A DNA stretch of 10,947 nt from the NCBI GenBank assembly GCA_030831725.1, contig JAURKN010000210.1:1-10947 (forward strand), written 5' to 3'. Below are positions 6,639 to 10,947 of the stretch, piece by piece. The notes beneath the pieces are model-generated. The model was not told the origin of the DNA and did not search any database. It was given only the letters and a program-made list of their open reading frames with translations. Both the position numbers and the translations under genes were made by a program. The DNA is from Ferruginibacter sp. (GTDB lineage Bacteria; Bacteroidota; Bacteroidia; Chitinophagales; Chitinophagaceae). The stretch's first letter is position 1; every line of letters begins with the position of its first letter.

Positions 6639-6646
6639 TACCTTTG
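6616..6646 (+). promoter_or_regulatory. Predicted serC promoter
   Basis: TTTC (6616-6619), 19 bp, then TACCTTTG (6639-6646), an exact TANNTTTG. Transcription should start near 6653. The GTG at 6646 shares its G with the last base of this box and would lie upstream of the transcript start, which argues against using it as the start codon. Confidence 0.62.
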
Positions 6647-6684
6647 TGCCGTTACGAAACCTTACCATATACTCAAGCGAAACA

Positions 6685-7767
6685 TTGAACGACTCCAATC
6701 ATATCCATAATTTCAACGCAGGACCTTCCATTTTGCCCGAATCCGTGCTTCGAGAAGCCGCGGCATCCGTAATGAACCTCAACCAATCCGGATTGTCTAT
6801 CTTGGAAATCGGACATCGCACGCCAACTTTCACATCCATCATGGAAGAAGCCCAACAATTGGTTAGAGATTTGATGCAGCTTTCGACAGATCATGAGGTT
6901 TTGTTTTTGCACGGCGGAGCCAGTACCCAATTTATGCAGGTACCCATGAATCTGCTCGATGCCAAGGAAACAGCCGCATACGCCGACACCGGGGTTTGGA
7001 GTTCCAAAGCCATCCATGAAGCCAAGGCTTTTGGAAAAGTAGATGTGGTTTGCTCTTCCAAAGAACAGCAATACACCTGTATACCCGACGATTTCGCGGT
7101 ACCTCACGATGCGAAATATTTTCATATCACCACAAACAATACCATCTACGGTACACAGTGGCATAAAATTCCACACACGAGCAATGTGATGGTCGCAGAC
7201 ATGAGCAGCGATATCTTCAGCAGAAAACTCAGGTTCTCCGATTTTGGATTGATATATGCAGGTGCCCAAAAAAATATAGGTCCGGCGGGTACAACTTTGG
7301 TTGTCGTTCGAAAGGATTTGCTCGGTAAAGTGAAACGACATATCCCAACCATCCTCGACTATAGAATGCACATCGCTGAAAAAAGCATGCTGAACACGCC
7401 GCCTGTTTTTGCCATTTACGTTTGTATGCTTACCCTCAGGTGGATTAAGAAATCGGGTGGATTGGATGTTATGGAAAAACAAAATAAAATCAAAGCGGAT
7501 CTGCTATATGCCGAAATTGACAGAAACGAATTGTTCATTCCTCGAGTTTTGCCAAAAGACAGAAGTCTTATGAATGTCTGTTTTCAAGCCATTGACGAGT
7601 CTGTGGAGTCCCGTTTTTTAACCTATGTCAAAGAGCAGGGTATTGTCGGAATAAAAGGACACAGATTGGCGGGTGCATTCAGAGCTTCATTGTACAATGC
7701 CCTTCCGTTGGAATCAGTGCATTACTTGACAGAAGTAATGAAAACATTTACACAAAAACAAGGTTAA
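6685..7767 (+). CDS. serC: Phosphoserine aminotransferase
   Basis: PLP enzyme converting 3-phosphohydroxypyruvate plus glutamate to O-phosphoserine and 2-oxoglutarate in serine biosynthesis. The family N-terminus HNFNAGPSILP is followed by SGLSILEIGHRTPTF, LFLHGGAST and the PLP-lysine region DMSSDIFSR...YAGAQKNIGPAG, where K196 (numbered from the TTG start) forms the Schiff base. The C-terminus GHRLAGAFRASLYNALP is also conserved. No ATG occurs in frame before HNFNAGP. The frame opens after a stop at 6631 and offers GTG at 6646 or TTG at 6685. I chose TTG because it gives 360 aa, close to the usual 360-362, and because GTG lies inside the predicted -7 box. A sequencing or assembly error at the start is less likely but possible. 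serA, often adjacent in this phylum, is absent; the next gene is the DUF1015 companion. Confidence 0.93.
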   Translation: MNDSNHIHNFNAGPSILPESVLREAAASVMNLNQSGLSILEIGHRTPTFTSIMEEAQQLVRDLMQLSTDHEVLFLHGGASTQFMQVPMNLLDAKETAAYADTGVWSSKAIHEAKAFGKVDVVCSSKEQQYTCIPDDFAVPHDAKYFHITTNNTIYGTQWHKIPHTSNVMVADMSSDIFSRKLRFSDFGLIYAGAQKNIGPAGTTLVVVRKDLLGKVKRHIPTILDYRMHIAEKSMLNTPPVFAIYVCMLTLRWIKKSGGLDVMEKQNKIKADLLYAEIDRNELFIPRVLPKDRSLMNVCFQAIDESVESRFLTYVKEQGIVGIKGHRLAGAFRASLYNALPLESVHYLTEVMKTFTQKQG

Positions 7768-7791
7768 ACATCTTACTCGAATTAGAAACCC

Positions 7792-7799
7792 TACATTTG
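7792..7799 (+). promoter_or_regulatory. Predicted -7 box of the DUF1015 gene
   Basis: TACATTTG is an exact TANNTTTG, 16 bp before the ATG at 7816. The -33 region is poor: no TTTG at the usual spacing. It suggests the gene can be transcribed independently of serC, although the 48-bp gap also allows read-through. Confidence 0.45.
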
Positions 7800-7815
7800 C
7801 GATAACTATCAAATT

Positions 7816-9042
7816 ATGATCAAGATTGCTCCATTTAAAGCCCTACGTCCGGAACCACAATTGGCTCGTCAGGTTGCCTCAAGACCTTATGATGTGTTGA
7901 ACAGCCGAGAGGCGAAAACGGAAGCTCAAGGGAATCCCAATTCTTTTTTGCACATCACAAAAAGTGAAATAGACCTGCCTGAACAAACCGATATACACAG
8001 CGACATCGTTTACAAGACAGCTGCTGAAAATCTCAAAGCATTCATGAGCAGAAACGTGTTGTTCAATGAGAACAAGTCATGCTATTATATCTACAGATTG
8101 ATCATGAATGGGAGATCTCAGACGGGATTGGTTTGTACCAGCTCCGTAGATGACTATGAAAACGGTCTCATCAAAAAACATGAATTCACCAGACCGGAAA
8201 AAGAGCTTGACAGAATCAACCACATCAAAACCACACGTGCTCAAACCGGCAATGTGTTTCTGGCTTATCGCAATGTGGAAGAGATGGATCAATTGGTGAG
8301 CAAATGGTGTGCCGATAAAAGTCCTCAATACGATTTCATGGCCGAAGATGGAATCCAACATAGCATCTGGATTGTGAGTGATGACCAGGCTGTCAGTGAG
8401 ATCACCCGCATTTTTCAAGAAAAAGTTCCTTGTACTTATATAGCAGATGGACATCATCGCGCCGCCTCTGCAGCGAAAGTGAGACAAGCCTTGGGAAAGG
8501 ATGCCACTTCGGAGTCCGACTACTTTCTAACAACTTTGTTCCCTTCTTCCCAGTTGGCTATATTGGATTACAACCGCGTGATCAGCGACCTGAATGGACA
8601 CGACGCGAGTTCAATTATTTCAGCACTACAGAAACATTTCATCGTTGAAGAGGTTGGACAGATATGCAAACCTGCGCAACTTCATGAGTTGGGCATGTAT
8701 ATTGACAAAAAATGGTACAAGCTTACCGCAAAAGATGGAACATATACGAACGATCCGATTGGTGTGCTGGATGTTACCATACTTCAAAACAATATTCTGC
8801 TTCCAATTTTCGGAATCGCTGACCAAAGAACAGACAAGCGCATTGATTTTGTAGGAGGAATTAGAGGTCTTGAAGAACTTGAAAAAAGAGTGGATTCAGG
8901 TGAAATGAAAATCGCTTTCAGTTTATATCCTGTAAGTATCGAACAGCTTTTCGACATATCAGACAGCGGAAATGTGATGCCACCTAAAAGTACATGGTTT
9001 GAGCCGAAATTGCGCGATGGATTATTGACTCATCTCATTTGA
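7816..9042 (+). CDS. DUF1015 family protein linked to serine biosynthesis
   Basis: A 408-aa cytosolic protein of the DUF1015 (COG4198) family, whose biochemical function I cannot state. Recognisable conserved segments are the N-terminus KIAPFKALRP (3-12), RPYDVLN (23-29), GNPNSFLHI (39-47), the charged block KKHEFTRPEKELDRINHIKTTR (120-141) and ADGHHRAASA (210-219). The last motif, with Asp-Gly-His-His-Arg, is the most conserved part of the family and is probably in the active site. In many Bacteroidota and Firmicutes this gene sits with serC and serA, so a role in serine or phosphoserine metabolism is suspected from context. DGHHR resembles motifs of the ParB/sulfiredoxin fold, which includes an archaeal free-serine kinase, but that link is my inference and weak. 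No signal peptide or membrane segment is seen. Confidence 0.85.
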   Translation: MIKIAPFKALRPEPQLARQVASRPYDVLNSREAKTEAQGNPNSFLHITKSEIDLPEQTDIHSDIVYKTAAENLKAFMSRNVLFNENKSCYYIYRLIMNGRSQTGLVCTSSVDDYENGLIKKHEFTRPEKELDRINHIKTTRAQTGNVFLAYRNVEEMDQLVSKWCADKSPQYDFMAEDGIQHSIWIVSDDQAVSEITRIFQEKVPCTYIADGHHRAASAAKVRQALGKDATSESDYFLTTLFPSSQLAILDYNRVISDLNGHDASSIISALQKHFIVEEVGQICKPAQLHELGMYIDKKWYKLTAKDGTYTNDPIGVLDVTILQNNILLPIFGIADQRTDKRIDFVGGIRGLEELEKRVDSGEMKIAFSLYPVSIEQLFDISDSGNVMPPKSTWFEPKLRDGLLTHLI

Positions 9043-9092
9043 TTTTTCATTATAAAAGTGGTTGTCATACTGACCTGACAAATCATAATCCC

Positions 9093-10094
9093 ATGAAAAA
9101 AATCATCCTCTTGTTGTTGCTGGCATGCAGCTTTCATGTTACCTCTATGGGTCAGGATGCGAATCGTTTGCATGAATTGGGGAAAAATTACATGATTGAA
9201 GGGGATTACGTGAATGCCGAATCCCTTTTGTACGAAGCATATCAGAAAGACACCGCCAATCTGGTTTTTGCAAAAGACCTTACACTTTGCCTTTATTTCC
9301 AAAAAGAACTCAAAAAGGCGCTGAAAATCATAGTGCCAAAAATTGAAAATGGTACGGCAGATGATCAATGTTTTCAGATTGCCGGAAACATTTACAGGGC
9401 GTTGAAACAATACGACCAAATGGAGCAGCTGTACAAATTGGGACTCAAAAAGTTTCCGGATGATGGTGCGTTATACAATGAGATGGGTGAATTGATGGCT
9501 ATCAAAAAAAATGAATCCTGCATTACTTTTTGGGAAAAAGGAATCGAGAAAGATCCTGCTTATCCTCGCAACTATTTCAACGCCTGCAGATATTATGCCG
9601 AATCAGGTGATATTTCCGGATTATGGTATGGAGAGATGTATGTAACGATGGATCCGTTCAGTACAAGAAGTTCTGAAATGAAAGAGATTTTACTTAGGTC
9701 ATACAAGAATTTTTTTGCTATCCGAGATATTGAAAACCATTTGAAGGACAAAAGTAAATTCGAACAAAAAGTGGGGATGGTGTTACATGGTCAAATCAGA
9801 GACACATCAGAACCATTGACTGCTCAATCTCTCATCATGTTCAGGGCAGGTTTCATCCTTGATTGGTTTGCTGAAAAATCCTCAGAAAAATATCCTCATC
9901 AACTTTTCGATCGTTTGCGATTCATGCTAAGAGAAGGAATGTTTGAAGCTTATAACCAATGGCTCTTTGTTTCCGCAGAGAATCTCACTGCGTTTCAAAC
10001 ATGGACACAATTGCATCAGGAGGAATACGAACGCTTTCTTGCGTTCATCAAAAAAAACTCCTCGCCTTTCCCCAAAGGACAATACTATAAATAA
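9093..10094 (+). CDS. Exported tetratricopeptide-repeat protein
   Basis: A 333-aa protein starting at MKKIILLLLLACSF. The N-terminal signal peptide probably ends after SMGQ around residue 21, a common Bacteroidota cleavage context. LLAC at 8-11 weakly resembles a lipobox but comes too early for a normal lipoprotein signal. Residues about 24-190 form roughly five helical pairs of TPR type: ANRLHELGKNYMIEGDYVNA is the best repeat, followed by units near 57-90, 92-124, 125-157 and 159-190. The remaining 140 or so residues are also mainly helical by composition, without a recognised enzyme motif. The likely place is periplasm or envelope and the likely role protein-protein interaction; no partner can be named. 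The frame extends upstream to a TTG overlapping the DUF1015 stop, but the signal peptide fixes the start at 9093. Confidence 0.82.
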   Translation: MKKIILLLLLACSFHVTSMGQDANRLHELGKNYMIEGDYVNAESLLYEAYQKDTANLVFAKDLTLCLYFQKELKKALKIIVPKIENGTADDQCFQIAGNIYRALKQYDQMEQLYKLGLKKFPDDGALYNEMGELMAIKKNESCITFWEKGIEKDPAYPRNYFNACRYYAESGDISGLWYGEMYVTMDPFSTRSSEMKEILLRSYKNFFAIRDIENHLKDKSKFEQKVGMVLHGQIRDTSEPLTAQSLIMFRAGFILDWFAEKSSEKYPHQLFDRLRFMLREGMFEAYNQWLFVSAENLTAFQTWTQLHQEEYERFLAFIKKNSSPFPKGQYYK

Positions 10095-10121
10095 GTCTCT
10101 GCGCTGAATTAGAGAATTGTG

Positions 10122-10129
10122 TAAATTAG
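10122..10129 (+). promoter_or_regulatory. Possible -7 box of the acyl-CoA synthetase gene
   Basis: TAAATTAG differs from TANNTTTG at one position and lies 38 bp before the ATG at 10168. No good -33 element is seen. AAGGAG (10146-10151) is also present but is 16 bp from the ATG, too far for a standard ribosome binding site. Confidence 0.28.
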
Positions 10130-10167
10130 CTTATCCTCAATTTTTAAGGAGAATAAAACATCAACCA

Positions 10168-10947
10168 ATGACAAAGCCAACTCGTGTTTTTGACTTTTTA
10201 TATGATCAATTTGAGCGTTTTCCACAAAATGTCATGTTGGCTGCAAAGGAAGATGGCAGTTGGAAAACCCACAGTACTTCAGAAGTCATAGAGAAAGTGA
10301 ATGAGTTGAGCATGGCGTTGAAAAGACTTGGATTAGGATCTGGAAATCATCATCCTGAACAACAGGATAAAATAGCTGTCATTTCCAAAAACAGACCGGA
10401 GTGGCTCATGCTCGACCTTGCCACACAACAAATAGGTGTTCTGCTGTGCCCAATTTATCCAACCACACATCCGGATGAAATACAGTTTATTCTCAATGAT
10501 GCGGCAGTGAAATATGTGTTTGTAAGCGGACAAGATCTGGCTGATAAGGTAATTGCCATTTCAGACAAAATTCCTTTGTTGAAAGGCATTTACGGATTTG
10601 ACGATTTGCATGGCGTTACCAACTGGCAAACCCTTTTTTCCATTAAGGGTAGTTTGAATGAGCAACAGGAGCTGGAAAAAGTAAAAGCTGAAATATTGCC
10701 GGAACATTGTGTGACCATCATTTACACATCCGGTACAACAGGAACACCCAAAGGTGTGATGTTGAGTCACCACAATTTAGTGAGTAATGTGATCAACAGC
10801 ACCAACACATTTCCTTTTCCCGAAATGCCTGGAGCGAGGGCATTGAGCTTTCTGCCGTTGAATCACATTTTCGAGCGAATGGCTTCATACATCTATATTT
10901 CAACAGGGATAAACATTTATTATGCGGAGAACCTGGAAACGATCGGT
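10168..10947 (+). CDS. Long-chain acyl-CoA synthetase (AMP-binding), N-terminal 260 residues
   Basis: ANL-superfamily enzyme that activates fatty acids to acyl-AMP and then acyl-CoA. Only the first 260 codons are in the window; the family runs to about 590-640 aa. YTSGTTGTPKG at residues 186-196 is the ATP-binding P-loop (motif A3), followed by VMLSHHNL. FLPLNHIFER, further on, is motif A4, whose LPL-HxFER form is characteristic of long-chain (FadD15/FAA-like) synthetases rather than acetyl-CoA synthetases. The N-terminal part has the usual AVISKNRPEWLMLDLATQQIG segment and PIYPTT. No signal peptide is present, so it is cytosolic or membrane-peripheral. It follows the TPR gene by 73 bp in the same direction; co-transcription is possible but not shown. 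The chain-length preference cannot be read from this half. Confidence 0.92.
   Translation, partial: MTKPTRVFDFLYDQFERFPQNVMLAAKEDGSWKTHSTSEVIEKVNELSMALKRLGLGSGNHHPEQQDKIAVISKNRPEWLMLDLATQQIGVLLCPIYPTTHPDEIQFILNDAAVKYVFVSGQDLADKVIAISDKIPLLKGIYGFDDLHGVTNWQTLFSIKGSLNEQQELEKVKAEILPEHCVTIIYTSGTTGTPKGVMLSHHNLVSNVINSTNTFPFPEMPGARALSFLPLNHIFERMASYIYISTGINIYYAENLETIG

Noticed and set aside
6673..7482. Long open frame on the minus strand (269 codons) within serC
   Set aside because: It is antisense to the well-conserved serC coding sequence, has no recognisable domain, and its composition is explained by the codon pattern of serC.
10096..10115. Small inverted repeat TCTCT / AGAGA after the TPR gene, possible terminator
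   Set aside because: The stem is only 5 bp with a 10-base loop, and no T-run follows; too weak to call.
1..10947. Novel defence system, mobile element, CRISPR array or RNA gene
   Set aside because: I looked for transposase, integrase, repeat-spacer arrays, tRNA-like cloverleafs and toxin or effector pairs and found none. All long frames belong to biosynthetic, regulatory or envelope genes.

Overview
The window reads as chromosomal DNA of a Bacteroidota bacterium (an environmental, carotenoid-pigmented lineage such as Saprospiria, Chitinophagia or Cytophagia is likely; a genus cannot be named). Evidence: moderate GC, weak Shine-Dalgarno sequences, several promoters of the Bacteroidota type (TTTG near -33 and TANNTTTG near -7), a sigma factor and MerR regulator of the kind that accompany Bacteroidota crt genes, and protein sequences typical of the phylum.

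The left half (1-5313) is transcribed leftward and is a carotenoid block: a MerR/B12-binding regulator of the CarH/LitR class, an ECF sigma factor, crtI (phytoene desaturase), crtB (phytoene synthase), idi (IPP isomerase) and a crtD-like second desaturase that leaves the window at base 1. The four enzyme genes are separated by only 2-11 bp and must be one transcript. Together they make DMAPP from IPP, condense GGPP to phytoene, desaturate it to lycopene and, with CrtD, add a further double bond to an end group. The regulator keeps the adenosylcobalamin-binding residues known from CarH, so the plausible model is light- and B12-dependent control: repressor, then sigma factor, then pigment operon.

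A gap of about 170 bp (5314-5485) separates this block from a rightward gene. It is dense in TTTGTTT/AAACAAA half-sites in inverted pairs, which overlap the predicted regulator promoter. One more half-site abuts the -33 element of a full-consensus promoter in front of the sigma factor. These are the best operator candidates for the MerR protein.

The right half (5486-10947) is transcribed rightward: an exported zinc-dependent phospholipase C/P1-nuclease-fold protein, serC (phosphoserine aminotransferase, apparently starting at TTG), a DUF1015 protein that is a known genomic companion of serine biosynthesis genes, an exported TPR protein, and the first 260 codons of a long-chain acyl-CoA synthetase. 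I see no tRNA, rRNA, CRISPR, insertion sequence or phage gene, and no gene-free stretch longer than about 200 bp. The window is mostly ordinary in gene content. The most interesting part is the predicted light-control circuitry and its operator array.
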